From Butyrivibrio sp. (GTDB lineage Bacteria > Bacillota > Clostridia > Lachnospirales > Lachnospiraceae), in NCBI GenBank assembly GCA_024680925.1, contig JAILBM010000036.1:1-38407 (forward strand): a stretch of DNA of 38,407 nt. The letters run 5' to 3'. Shown in pieces: positions 18,064 through 26,398 of this stretch. The position numbers were made by a program, and so were the translations under genes. Under the pieces are notes generated by a model that saw nothing but the letters and a program-made list of their open reading frames with translations, made no database searches and was not told the DNA's origin. How positions within the stretch are numbered: the first letter of the stretch is position 1; each line of letters begins with the position of its first letter.

Positions 18064-19497
18064 TTAAACATTAATCTCTGCTTTTTCACCAAGAATATCT
18101 TTATTGGCTTCCAGGATTGGATTTACCACTTCATTTAAAAATCTTTCAACCTGATGAGCACTGCAACCGACATATTTCTTTGGATCCATGGATTTCTGAA
18201 GCTGTTCCAGAGATAAGTGGAAGGCAGGGTCTGCTGCAATAAGCTCAAGGAGGTTATTATCTTTACCTTCAACCTTAACTGTTTTGCCTGCTTCCATGGA
18301 AAGCTCACGAATCTTCTCGTGGAGCTCCTGTCTGTCACCACCGGCTTTAACAGCATCCATCATAATGTTCTCTGTTGCCATAAATGGAAGCTCAGCCAGC
18401 ATGTGCTTTTCAATAACCTTAGGATAAACCACAAGACCATCTACGACATTAAGGCAAAGATCAAGGATACCATCGGTAGCAAGGAAACCTTCAGGAATAG
18501 AAAGTCTCTTGTTGGCTGAATCATCAAGAGTACGCTCAAACCACTGTGAGCACTCTGTAATAGCCGGATTTAAGGTGTCCACGATAACATATCTTGAAAG
18601 AGAGCAGATACGTTCACTTCTCATAGGATTACGCTTATAAGCCATTGCGGATGAACCAATCTGGCTCTTTTCAAAGGGTTCCTCCACTTCTTTAAGGTGC
18701 TGAAGAAGTCTGATATCGGTAGCCATTTTTGTTGCTGTTGAAGCGATTCCTGCAAGTACATTACTTACCTTCATATCGATTTTACGGCTGTAAGTCTGGC
18801 CTGATACTGCCATACAGTTTTTGAATCCCATTTTTTCAGCAATCATGGGATCAAGCTTATCAACTTTTGAAAGATCTCCGTCAAAAAGCTCTAAGAATGA
18901 TGCCTGTGTTCCGGTAGTTCCCTTTGAACCAAGAAGCTTCATATTATCAAGAACATAATCAAGGTCTTCAAGGTCAATAACAAAATCCTGAAGCCAGAGA
19001 GTAGCTCTTTTTCCTACAGTAGTAGGCTGAGCAGGCTGGAAATGTGTAAAACCAAGTGTTGGCTGTTCCTTGTATTTATCAGCAAAATTAGAAAGCTCAG
19101 CAATAACGTTAACCAGCTTTCTTCTGACCAGCTTTAAAGCTTCAGTCATAATGATTATATCTGTATTATCGCCTACGTAGCAGCTTGTTGCACCTAAATG
19201 AATAATTCCTTTAGCTTTAGGACACTGAACACCATATGCATAAACATGGCTCATTACGTCATGACGAACTTCCTTTTCTCTAGCTCTGGCTACATCATAA
19301 TTGATTTCATCCTGATGCTCCTTAAGTTCATCAATCTGTTCCTGGGTGATATTAAGGCCAAGCTCCTTTTCAACTTCTGCAAGGGCTATCCATAATTTTC
19401 TCCAGGTCTTGAATTTCATATCCTGTGAAAAAATATATTGCATTTCTTTGCTGGCATATCTTTCTGACAATGGGCTGCTGTAACGATCTGTACTCAT
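18064..19497 (-). CDS. purB: Adenylosuccinate lyase
   Basis: Cleaves SAICAR to AICAR and adenylosuccinate to AMP, each with release of fumarate, so it acts twice in purine synthesis. The fumarase-superfamily signature SSAMAYKRNPMRSE is intact, with the flexible loop serine. HLGATSCYVGDNTD holds the substrate-binding histidine region and TTGTQASF is also present. At 477 residues it belongs to the longer type similar to animal enzymes rather than the 430-residue Bacillus type. The ATG is preceded on the minus strand by AAGGAGAAG. The gene follows purF on the same strand with a 115-base gap, and shares the terminator at 17988-18026. Confidence 0.96.
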   Translation of the reverse strand: MSTDRYSSPLSERYASKEMQYIFSQDMKFKTWRKLWIALAEVEKELGLNITQEQIDELKEHQDEINYDVARAREKEVRHDVMSHVYAYGVQCPKAKGIIHLGATSCYVGDNTDIIIMTEALKLVRRKLVNVIAELSNFADKYKEQPTLGFTHFQPAQPTTVGKRATLWLQDFVIDLEDLDYVLDNMKLLGSKGTTGTQASFLELFDGDLSKVDKLDPMIAEKMGFKNCMAVSGQTYSRKIDMKVSNVLAGIASTATKMATDIRLLQHLKEVEEPFEKSQIGSSAMAYKRNPMRSERICSLSRYVIVDTLNPAITECSQWFERTLDDSANKRLSIPEGFLATDGILDLCLNVVDGLVVYPKVIEKHMLAELPFMATENIMMDAVKAGGDRQELHEKIRELSMEAGKTVKVEGKDNNLLELIAADPAFHLSLEQLQKSMDPKKYVGCSAHQVERFLNEVVNPILEANKDILGEKAEINV

Positions 19498-19535
19498 TTT
19501 ACTTCTCCTTGTGATGGGTGTTTTTATTCATATGA

Positions 19536-19544
19536 ATTCTACCA
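19536..19544 (-). promoter_or_regulatory. Candidate extended -10 promoter for purB
   Basis: On the minus strand the sequence reads TGGTAGAAT, a -10 box (TAGAAT) with the TGn extension, about 39 bases upstream of the purB start. No strong -35 was found. It could let purB be expressed apart from purF. Confidence 0.35.
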
Positions 19545-19612
19545 TATTTATTATAAAAATGTTATTTGCATTTATGAATCAGGCAAGATTATAAAAGTTT
19601 ATGTAAATATAA

Positions 19613-21058
19613 TCAGCTTTCGAATTCTCCGCGAATGTCTTCCTTTGGAGGATCGAGAGGATATTTGCCTGTAAAGCATCCTGTACATATTTCAAATTTA
19701 TTGTCTACAAGCTCCGGAAGTCTTTCCAAACGTAAATATCCAAGGGAATCTGCACCGATTATCTGCCGGATTTCTTCCACTGAATGATTATAGGCAATAA
19801 GCTGATTTCTTGCAGGAACATCAATTCCAAAATAACATGGCCATAAGAATGGAGGAGAGCTTACTCTCATGTGAACTTCCCTGGCACCGGCTTCTCTTAA
19901 CATATTTATGATTCTGTCTGAGGTGGTTCCTCTTACAATAGAATCGTCTATCATGATTATCCTTTTGCCACTAACGGCTTCGCTTAAGGCATTGAGCTTA
20001 ACCTGTACACTGCTTTCACGGCTTTTTTGACCGGGTTTGATGAAGGTTCTTCCTATATAGCTGTTTTTAACAAAAGCCTGACCGTAAGGAATACCGGATT
20101 CCATAGAGTATCCAAGGGCTGCCACATTTCCGGATTCCGGAACGCCGACTACCAGATCTGCTTCGACAGGAGAGTCTTTGGCAAGGAACTTACCGGCTTT
20201 GATTCTGGCATTGTAAACACTAACATCATCCATTCTGCTGTCGGGTCTTGAAAAATAAATATATTCAAAAATACAATGACCATGCTTTGACTTATCTATG
20301 CATCTGCTGGTGTCTGATTTGATGCCGAATTCCGGGGAAATGGTTACAACTTCGCCGGGAAGTACGTCTCTTATGAATTTTGCTCCGATTGTATCAAGAG
20401 CGCAGGATTCACTGGCAAGGACATAACAATTATCAACTTTTCCTATACAAAGTGGTTTAAAACCAAATGGATCTCGTGCGCCGATGAGTTTTCTTGGGGA
20501 CATAACAACCAGTGCATAAGCACCTTTTATTTTGTCCATGGCGCGACCGACTGCTTCTTCAACAGTTTTAGAAACGAGCCTCTGACGGGCTATGTAATAA
20601 GCAATTACTTCAGAATCAATGGTGGTTTGAAAAATGGCACCTGTATATGCCAGTTCTTCTCTGAGTTCAACGGCATTTATAAGATTACCGTTATGGGCCA
20701 TGCCCAGAGTACCTTTAACGTAATTGAGTACAAGGGGCTGAGCGTTTTCTCGTGTGCTGCTTCCTGCAGTAGAGTAGCGTACATGACCTACACCTATATC
20801 ACCCCTTAGCTTTCCAAGCTTTTCGGAGTCAAAGGCTTCATTTACAAGTCCCATATCCTTATGAGCATGTACCATGCCTTTTGGACCTTTTGTTTCGCTT
20901 ACGGCGATACCGCAGCTTTCCTGTCCTCTGTGTTGCAGTGCCAATAGTCCGTAGTAAATCGATCTTGCCACATCCTGGCCATCAAAATCGTACATACCAA
21001 AGACACCGCATTCTTCGCCTAGTTTGTCTGAATGTGCCTGTGTGATTTTTGCTGTCAT
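19613..21058 (-). CDS. purF: Amidophosphoribosyltransferase (glutamine PRPP amidotransferase)
   Basis: First committed step of purine synthesis: PRPP plus glutamine to phosphoribosylamine. From ATG at 21058 the protein has a 16-residue propeptide ending in GEE, then Cys17-GVFGM, the N-terminal nucleophile exposed by self-cleavage in Bacillus-type PurF. The PRPP-binding motif IMIDDSIVRGTTS is intact. Cysteines suited to the 4Fe-4S cluster are seen in KHGHCIFEY, LWPCYFG and the C-terminal ICTGCFTG, so this is the Fe-S type. The reading frame stays open 78 bases further upstream, but that part has no homology and the GGAGG (21071-21075) supports ATG 21058 with a somewhat long 12-base gap. It probably forms a transcription unit with purB. 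Confidence 0.95.
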   Translation of the reverse strand: MTAKITQAHSDKLGEECGVFGMYDFDGQDVARSIYYGLLALQHRGQESCGIAVSETKGPKGMVHAHKDMGLVNEAFDSEKLGKLRGDIGVGHVRYSTAGSSTRENAQPLVLNYVKGTLGMAHNGNLINAVELREELAYTGAIFQTTIDSEVIAYYIARQRLVSKTVEEAVGRAMDKIKGAYALVVMSPRKLIGARDPFGFKPLCIGKVDNCYVLASESCALDTIGAKFIRDVLPGEVVTISPEFGIKSDTSRCIDKSKHGHCIFEYIYFSRPDSRMDDVSVYNARIKAGKFLAKDSPVEADLVVGVPESGNVAALGYSMESGIPYGQAFVKNSYIGRTFIKPGQKSRESSVQVKLNALSEAVSGKRIIMIDDSIVRGTTSDRIINMLREAGAREVHMRVSSPPFLWPCYFGIDVPARNQLIAYNHSVEEIRQIIGADSLGYLRLERLPELVDNKFEICTGCFTGKYPLDPPKEDIRGEFES

Positions 21059-21092
21059 CCGATGAAAAATCCTCCATACCAAATATGCCGAT

Positions 21093-21122
21093 ATATTAAC
21101 ACTATTTAAGTAGGTATGACAA
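21093..21122 (-). promoter_or_regulatory. Candidate purF promoter
   Basis: On the minus strand, TTGTCA (21117-21122) and TAATAT (21093-21098) are separated by 18 bases and lie about 35 bases upstream of purF. I saw no PurR-box pair or purine riboswitch fold in this short intergenic region. Confidence 0.45.
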
Positions 21123-21184
21123 TAATTTTTTTGCAAACATAAAATGATGTATAAACTATATAGGAAAAATGGTATCTTCTATTG

Positions 21185-21190
21185 TATAAT
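21185..21190 (+). promoter_or_regulatory. Candidate -10 box for the AAA+ gene
   Basis: A perfect TATAAT preceded by TTG, 57 bases upstream of the AAA+ start and divergent from the purF promoter. The -35 region is weak. Confidence 0.4.
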
Positions 21191-21247
21191 AATAAACTGT
21201 AATTATTTCTTTATTGCTATATACAGAAAATGATTTTGGGAGGACCT

Positions 21248-22480
21248 ATGGCGGGTTTTGATAATATTTTAGATGATGTGGCCAAAGACTTTTTCGGCCC
21301 TGCTTCAAACAAATTTAAGGAATCACTTATTTCTGACGATCTTAAAAAAATGGCACAAAAGCTTGACCGGGCAGGAGTGACTTCTTCAGATACAGTCAGT
21401 AGTAAAGACTCTGATGTTCCTGAGGCTCTGAGAAAGGCAACCGAAGCCTTAAATGAGCTGGATCAGCTTACTATAAACAATACCTGGAGCAATAAAGGCA
21501 AGACTGTGGATACTCAGAATGTACAGAATACTTTGGTAGAACAGGAACAGAGTGATGCTGCAAAACAGACAGAGACTGATGCCAAAAAGGAAGAAGAGCC
21601 TGAGAAAACAGGCATGGAGCAGCTGGATGAGCTGATTGGTCTTGAAAATATAAAAAGTGATGTAAAGGAACTGGTAAGCTTTGTTAAGATTCAAAAGCTT
21701 AGAAAAGATAAAGGAAACAAAGCTGTTCCGGTATCTCTTCATCTTGTTTTTAACGGTAATCCGGGAACCGGTAAGACCACAATTGCCAGAATACTGGCAA
21801 AGCTTTACAAGGAAATAGGTATTTTATCAAAGGGACAGCTGGTAGAAGTTGACAGATCAGGACTTGTAGCAGGATTTGTAGGACAGACTGCCACCAAGAC
21901 ACAGGAAAAAATCCAACAGGCCATGGGTGGTATTCTTTTTATAGACGAAGCCTATACCCTTGCAAAGGAAGGTAATGATTTTGGCCAGGAGGCTATTGAT
22001 ACAATACTTAAGGCAATGGAGGATCACAGAGATGATTTCATTGTTATAGTGGCAGGCTATACAGAACCTATGGAGAAGTTTATAGAAAGTAATCCGGGGC
22101 TTAAATCCAGATTCAATAAGTATATAAATTTCCCTGACTATACATTGGAAGAGCTAATAAAGATTTTTGACATGAACTGTAATAAATATGGTTATTGTCT
22201 AAGTGATGGGGCAAGGGAATATATTGAAAAAGTTATTGCCTATAAGATAGATAACAAGGATGATAATTTTGCAAATGCCCGTGAAATACGAAATCTTTTT
22301 GAGGCTATAATAACCAATCAGGCCACAAGAGTCGCAGAGCTTTCAGAGCCGACAGATGAACAGCTTAATACTATTGAAAAAGAAGATATGAAGGAATTTA
22401 AAGTGGCAGACCCGGCTCCGGATAATATCTCTGATGAAAATGAAAGCAAAGTTGAAGAAATAACAGAGAATATGCCCTAA
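21248..22480 (+). CDS. CbbX/SpoVK-type AAA+ ATPase
   Basis: An AAA+ ATPase of the group that includes Rubisco activase CbbX and sporulation protein SpoVK. The N-terminal 120 residues are polar and low in complexity. The ATPase core begins at GMEQLDELIGLENIK. It has Walker A GNPGTGKTT (about 169-177), Walker B GILFIDEAY (about 231-239), sensor 1 region IVIVAGY and an arginine-finger region GLKSRFNKYI. The C-terminal 50 residues are acidic and disordered. I prefer the ATG at 21248 because GGGAGG lies just before it; the ATG 18 bases upstream has no ribosome site. These ATPases usually remodel protein complexes. There is no Rubisco here, so the target is unknown; the DUF5717/5716 operon 3 kb away is a candidate. 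Confidence 0.85.
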   Translation: MAGFDNILDDVAKDFFGPASNKFKESLISDDLKKMAQKLDRAGVTSSDTVSSKDSDVPEALRKATEALNELDQLTINNTWSNKGKTVDTQNVQNTLVEQEQSDAAKQTETDAKKEEEPEKTGMEQLDELIGLENIKSDVKELVSFVKIQKLRKDKGNKAVPVSLHLVFNGNPGTGKTTIARILAKLYKEIGILSKGQLVEVDRSGLVAGFVGQTATKTQEKIQQAMGGILFIDEAYTLAKEGNDFGQEAIDTILKAMEDHRDDFIVIVAGYTEPMEKFIESNPGLKSRFNKYINFPDYTLEELIKIFDMNCNKYGYCLSDGAREYIEKVIAYKIDNKDDNFANAREIRNLFEAIITNQATRVAELSEPTDEQLNTIEKEDMKEFKVADPAPDNISDENESKVEEITENMP

Positions 22481-22591
22481 GAACAATCAGATATTAATAT
22501 ATAATTTGTTGGGCGTTATAAGGCTTTAATTTATGTACGCAGATATGATAAAATAAGTAGGTAGTTAAACTGACAAAAAGGAGTAGTGGGT

Positions 22592-23284
22592 ATGGGAGAT
22601 ACACTGGCAAAGGTTAATATGGCAAATGATGTGAGAATTCTTCCTGTGGCGGATACGGAGTTTAAGACATACGGAAGAGTACTTACGGGGTACAATTTTG
22701 ACAACTTAATAAAGTATATGGAAGAACGTACGCAGATTCCCGCCGAGGGAAATGTTTATGTGCCATCGGTGGCAACCATGGAAATTGATCCTGTTACAAC
22801 GCAGGTTAAAGGCGCATTATATGGCGGAATGGATATTCAGATAGGATATTGCAACGGACGTAATACTGCTTACAATGGTTTTGAATACCATAAGGGAAGT
22901 GAAATAAATGTAGCTGTTACGGATTTTATGCTTGTTCTTGGTCATACCTGGGATATGAAAGTGGATAATAACGATTCTTATTCATATCATGTGGATAAAG
23001 CACAGGTATTTTATGTTCCTCAGGGATGTGCTATTGAAATATACCAGACAACACTTCATCTTTCTCCATGCAGAGTAAATGATGAAGGCTTTAAGGATAT
23101 TGTTATTCTTCCAAGGGGAACCAATACTCCGTTCCCTGAAAAAGAGCAGACTTCAGATCCTGAAAGCAAGATCCTTCTTATGAGAAACAAATGGATAGTT
23201 GCCCATCCCGACAACATAGGTCTGATGGCAGACGGAGCTTATCCGGGAGTTATCGGAGAAAATAAAGAACTTAAATATTATTGA
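22592..23284 (+). CDS. DUF4867 family protein (cupin-like)
   Basis: I recognise this as DUF4867, a family of unknown function that tends to lie beside sugar transport and pentose metabolism genes in Firmicutes. The product is 230 residues without signal peptide or membrane segments. The middle section is beta-rich with cupin-like pairs (FEYHKGSEINVAVTDF, then YHVDKAQVFYVPQGCAIEIY), and conserved-looking His, Glu and Cys residues could hold a metal. The ATG at 22592 is eight bases after AAGGAG; a GTG six bases upstream is too close to that site. An extended -10 box, TGATAAAAT, lies at 22546-22554. It precedes the sugar ABC importer by about 200 bases and may take part in the same sugar pathway. 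Confidence 0.8.
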   Translation: MGDTLAKVNMANDVRILPVADTEFKTYGRVLTGYNFDNLIKYMEERTQIPAEGNVYVPSVATMEIDPVTTQVKGALYGGMDIQIGYCNGRNTAYNGFEYHKGSEINVAVTDFMLVLGHTWDMKVDNNDSYSYHVDKAQVFYVPQGCAIEIYQTTLHLSPCRVNDEGFKDIVILPRGTNTPFPEKEQTSDPESKILLMRNKWIVAHPDNIGLMADGAYPGVIGENKELKYY

Positions 23285-23326
23285 TAAATAGTGATGTTTT
23301 ACCTTTTGGGGAAACGCAATTTTTTT

Positions 23327-23413
23327 CAGAGCCTTTTTACATTAATTTTACACGGCATGATTCAAAAATTTATTGATTTTTTTTGTGGTGTAATGTAGTA
23401 TAAAAAGGCTCTG
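23327..23413 (+). promoter_or_regulatory. Promoter of the sugar importer flanked by a 13-bp inverted repeat
   Basis: A perfect 13-bp inverted repeat, CAGAGCCTTTTTA at 23327-23339 and TAAAAAGGCTCTG at 23401-23413, has arms 61 bases apart. Between and overlapping the right arm are a candidate -35 TTGATT (23373-23378) and -10 TAGTAT (23396-23401). A further five-base match (CATTA and TAATG) extends the symmetry after a bulge. The arms could be paired operator half-sites or form a large hairpin. Confidence 0.55.
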
Positions 23414-23487
23414 TTAATGTTTGTTTTAGAGCGAAAATATCAAAAAAACGGTGCATAAAAGCACACTTTCTGGATTTGAGGTATAAG

Positions 23488-24534
23488 ATGGATATTAGAA
23501 TTGAGAATCTTACTAAGGCATATGGTGATTTCAAAGCTGTAAACAATATGTCTTTAACTATCGAGGATGGCAAGCTTGTAGGACTTCTTGGACCTTCAGG
23601 ATGCGGTAAATCAACAACACTTTTTATGTTAGCAGGACTTACAGAAGCTACCAGCGGTAAGATCTTTTTTGGTGATAAGGATGTTACTAAGATAGCACCT
23701 GAAGACAGAGAAATAGGGCTTGTTTTTCAGAACTATGCTCTTTATCCCCATATGACAGTTGAGGATAACATCACATTTCCACTTATAAATCGTAAAGTAA
23801 AAAAGCAGCTTGCAAGAGAAATGGCTTATGAAATTGCAAAGCTTGTTCAGATAGAACATTTAATGAAGCGCAGACCTTCAGCTCTTTCCGGCGGTCAGCA
23901 GCAGAGAGTTGCCATTGCAAGAGCTCTTGTTAAGAAGCCTGAAGTACTTCTTCTTGACGAGCCTTTATCAAACCTTGATGCAAAGCTTCGTGTTGAGACA
24001 AGAGAAGAAATCAGACGTATTCAGCAGGAAGTAGGAATCACAACAATCTTCGTAACCCACGATCAGGAAGAGGCTATGAGTATTTCCGATAAGATTGCCG
24101 TTATGAAGGAAGGTGTGGTTCAGCAGTATGAAGTCCCACAGACTATGTATTTAAACCCAATTAATAAATTCGTAGGTTCATTCCTTGGTACACCGGAGAT
24201 TAACCTTATTGATGTAGAAATTAAATCAGGTCGTGTTATGGCAGGAAATATATGCCTGAGAGAAGGAGTTTCTCTTGGAGATGGCAAATATACTGCAGGT
24301 ATTCGTCCTGAAAGCTTTAAAATTGTTGAGGAAGAGGGAAATGTATTTAAAGCTGAGGCAATCAGAATGACAGGCCGCGATCTTCTTATTCGTTTTGACC
24401 TTGCCGGAACTCAGATGAGAGCACTTGCACATTCTGAACTTCAGATTGAAACCGGAGATGACATAAGACTTAATGTCAGATATGATCAGCTTATGATTTT
24501 TGGTTCTGATGATAAATTAATTGGTAAGTTTTAA
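23488..24534 (+). CDS. Sugar ABC transporter ATP-binding protein (MsmX/UgpC type)
   Basis: The energy-coupling subunit of a CUT1-type sugar importer. All motifs are present: Walker A GPSGCGKST, Q-loop VFQNYALYPHMT, signature LSGGQQQRVAIARAL, Walker B LLLDEPLSNLD and H-loop FVTHDQEE. The C-terminal 115 residues form the regulatory TOBE-type domain, including GIRPESFKI. At 349 residues the length is slightly under the usual 360-370. ATG 23488 is chosen because GAGG lies six bases before it; an upstream in-frame TTG has no site. Having its own ATPase gene makes this importer self-contained, unlike many Firmicute systems that share one MsmX. The first permease begins 14 bases downstream. Confidence 0.95.
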   Translation: MDIRIENLTKAYGDFKAVNNMSLTIEDGKLVGLLGPSGCGKSTTLFMLAGLTEATSGKIFFGDKDVTKIAPEDREIGLVFQNYALYPHMTVEDNITFPLINRKVKKQLAREMAYEIAKLVQIEHLMKRRPSALSGGQQQRVAIARALVKKPEVLLLDEPLSNLDAKLRVETREEIRRIQQEVGITTIFVTHDQEEAMSISDKIAVMKEGVVQQYEVPQTMYLNPINKFVGSFLGTPEINLIDVEIKSGRVMAGNICLREGVSLGDGKYTAGIRPESFKIVEEEGNVFKAEAIRMTGRDLLIRFDLAGTQMRALAHSELQIETGDDIRLNVRYDQLMIFGSDDKLIGKF

Positions 24535-24548
24535 CAGGGGTCTGTCAA

Positions 24549-25424
24549 ATGGAAAAGAAAAGCTTTAAAGGTTGGATTTATATACTTCCGTCAATAATTA
24601 TTATGTGTGTATTTACACTCTATCCTTTGCTTAAAGCATTTGGAATGAGTTTTTCAGAGGATTACAGTCTTATCAAGGGCACTGGTAAAGCCATAGGTCT
24701 TGGCAATTATCAGGAGCTCTTTAGTGATAAGAACTTTCTTAAGGCACTTCGCAATACATCCATTTATGTTGTTTTTGTGGTGCCGCTTTCAATTACGTTT
24801 TCACTTATTATTGCTGTACTTATAAACAGCACCAATAAGCTTAAGGGATTTTTTCAGACTGTTTATTTTCTTCCTTATGTTACCAGTGTAATAGCTATAG
24901 GTATTGTTTGGAGATGGATTTATAACAGTAACTACGGTCTCTTAAATTATTTCCTTAGTTTCTTTGGTATAGAACCTATTGGATGGCTTAACGAAACCGC
25001 CTATGCACTTCCTGCACTTATTATCTTTAGTATATGGAAGAGTATGGCCTTTGATATTCTTATATTTTTAGCCGGACTTCAGACAATTTCCAAGGATGTG
25101 TATGATGCAGCCAAGGTTGATTCAACACCTGCCTGGAGAGTGTTTTTCAGAATTACGGTTCCCGGTATTGCGCCTATGATAGCCTATGCATTTATTATGG
25201 GTATAATCAGTGCCTTTAAGGTTTATAACGAAGTGTTCTCACTCTTTAAGGGAAGTGCGGGACCGGCCAACAGTGCTATCACAGTTGTTTACTATATTTA
25301 TGATCAGTTTTATAACAACTTTAATTATGGTGTTGCCGCTGCGGCTTCAGTTGTACTCTTCCTTATTATATTCTCTTTGACAATGCTTCAGAGAGGTATT
25401 AAATATCTAGGCAGAAAAGACTGA
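24549..25424 (+). CDS. Sugar ABC transporter permease (MalF/UgpA type)
   Basis: Membrane subunit of the CUT1-type importer. The 291-residue protein has six predicted membrane segments, the first at about residues 9-30 (WIYILPSIIIMCVFTLYPLL). The cytoplasmic EAA loop that contacts the ATPase reads DAAKVDSTPAWRVFFRITVP. The Gly normally found after the Asp (EAAxxDG) is Ser here. Length and layout are otherwise standard. It starts 14 bases after the ATPase gene with a modest AGGGG site, and the second permease begins 20 bases after its stop. Confidence 0.93.
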   Translation: MEKKSFKGWIYILPSIIIMCVFTLYPLLKAFGMSFSEDYSLIKGTGKAIGLGNYQELFSDKNFLKALRNTSIYVVFVVPLSITFSLIIAVLINSTNKLKGFFQTVYFLPYVTSVIAIGIVWRWIYNSNYGLLNYFLSFFGIEPIGWLNETAYALPALIIFSIWKSMAFDILIFLAGLQTISKDVYDAAKVDSTPAWRVFFRITVPGIAPMIAYAFIMGIISAFKVYNEVFSLFKGSAGPANSAITVVYYIYDQFYNNFNYGVAAAASVVLFLIIFSLTMLQRGIKYLGRKD

Positions 25425-25444
25425 ACCCCAAACCTATATTTGAA

Positions 25445-26305
25445 ATGGAAATGGATAAAGATATGAATAGAAAATCAACTAAAATCAAAAAAACTATTGG
25501 TTCGATTTTAAAATATGTGATACTTGCAATCGGAGCTATTTTTACTATTCTTCCTTTTGTATGGATGATTTTATCATCACTTAAAACTGCCAGTGAAATT
25601 GTTCTTGCACCACCAACATTTTTTCCGGCTGTCCCACAGTGGAGTAACTATGTAAAAGCATGGAATACAGCGCCTTTTGCCAGATATCTTCTTAATACTG
25701 TAATTATTACACTGTGCAGTACAGCAGGCGTTGTTATTACGACTATACTTTCAGCATTCGCATTTTCAAGACTTAATTTTCCGGGTAAAAAGGTAGTATT
25801 TTCATTATTGCTTTCTACACTTATGATTCCCGGTGAGATGCTGATAATTACCAATTACATCACTATTACAAAACTCAAATGGATTGATACCTACCAGGCA
25901 ATGATCGTGCCTTGGATTTCAAGTGTATTTTATATTTATCTTTTAACACAGTTCTTTATGCAGGTACCAAATGCATTGTATCTTGCCGCTAAGGTTGATA
26001 AATGCAGTGATTTAAAGTACATGCTTAAGATAATGGTTCCAATGAATAAGCAGGCCATAATTACCATAGCTATTTTGAATATTATTAGTAGCTGGAATTC
26101 ATTCCTTTGGCCTCTTCTTGTAACTAACTCTGATGAGATGAGAGTTCTTTCCACAGGTCTTATTCAGTTCCAGACCGAAGCCGGAGCTTCCTATGAACTG
26201 ATTATGGCAGCTTCATGTATTTTGGTTATGCCTATTATAATTATTTATTTATTCCTTAGAAAATACATTATCGAAGGTGTTACCAGAAGTGGACTTAAGG
26301 GATGA
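25445..26305 (+). CDS. Sugar ABC transporter permease (MalG/UgpE type)
   Basis: Second membrane subunit of the importer, 286 residues with six predicted membrane segments; the typical LPFVWMILSSLK motif is near the N-terminus. Its EAA loop reads LAAKVDKCSDLKYMLKIMVP, with Lys in place of the conserved Gly. Both permeases therefore depart from the EAA consensus at the same position. The start is uncertain: ATG 25445 has no clear ribosome site, and the internal ATGs at residues 3 and 7 are alternatives. Upstream bases are A-rich and may be enough with coupling to the previous gene. Confidence 0.92.
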   Translation: MEMDKDMNRKSTKIKKTIGSILKYVILAIGAIFTILPFVWMILSSLKTASEIVLAPPTFFPAVPQWSNYVKAWNTAPFARYLLNTVIITLCSTAGVVITTILSAFAFSRLNFPGKKVVFSLLLSTLMIPGEMLIITNYITITKLKWIDTYQAMIVPWISSVFYIYLLTQFFMQVPNALYLAAKVDKCSDLKYMLKIMVPMNKQAIITIAILNIISSWNSFLWPLLVTNSDEMRVLSTGLIQFQTEAGASYELIMAASCILVMPIIIIYLFLRKYIIEGVTRSGLKG

Positions 26306-26398
26306 TTTAAGTGTTTTTATGATAGTTTATGGGGTTACCCGTTGACTATAGATACAATGGTTATGCGGCATTGGCCGCGCATTAAGGAGGAAATTATT

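Noticed and set aside
21059-21136. 26-residue N-terminal extension of PurF
   Set aside because: The extension covers the likely promoter region, has no ribosome site, and the family propeptide is normally about 10-16 residues, which fits ATG 21058.
21248-22480. Assigning the AAA+ gene as a Rubisco activase or sporulation gene
   Set aside because: No Rubisco or sporulation genes are nearby; only the ATPase family can be supported.
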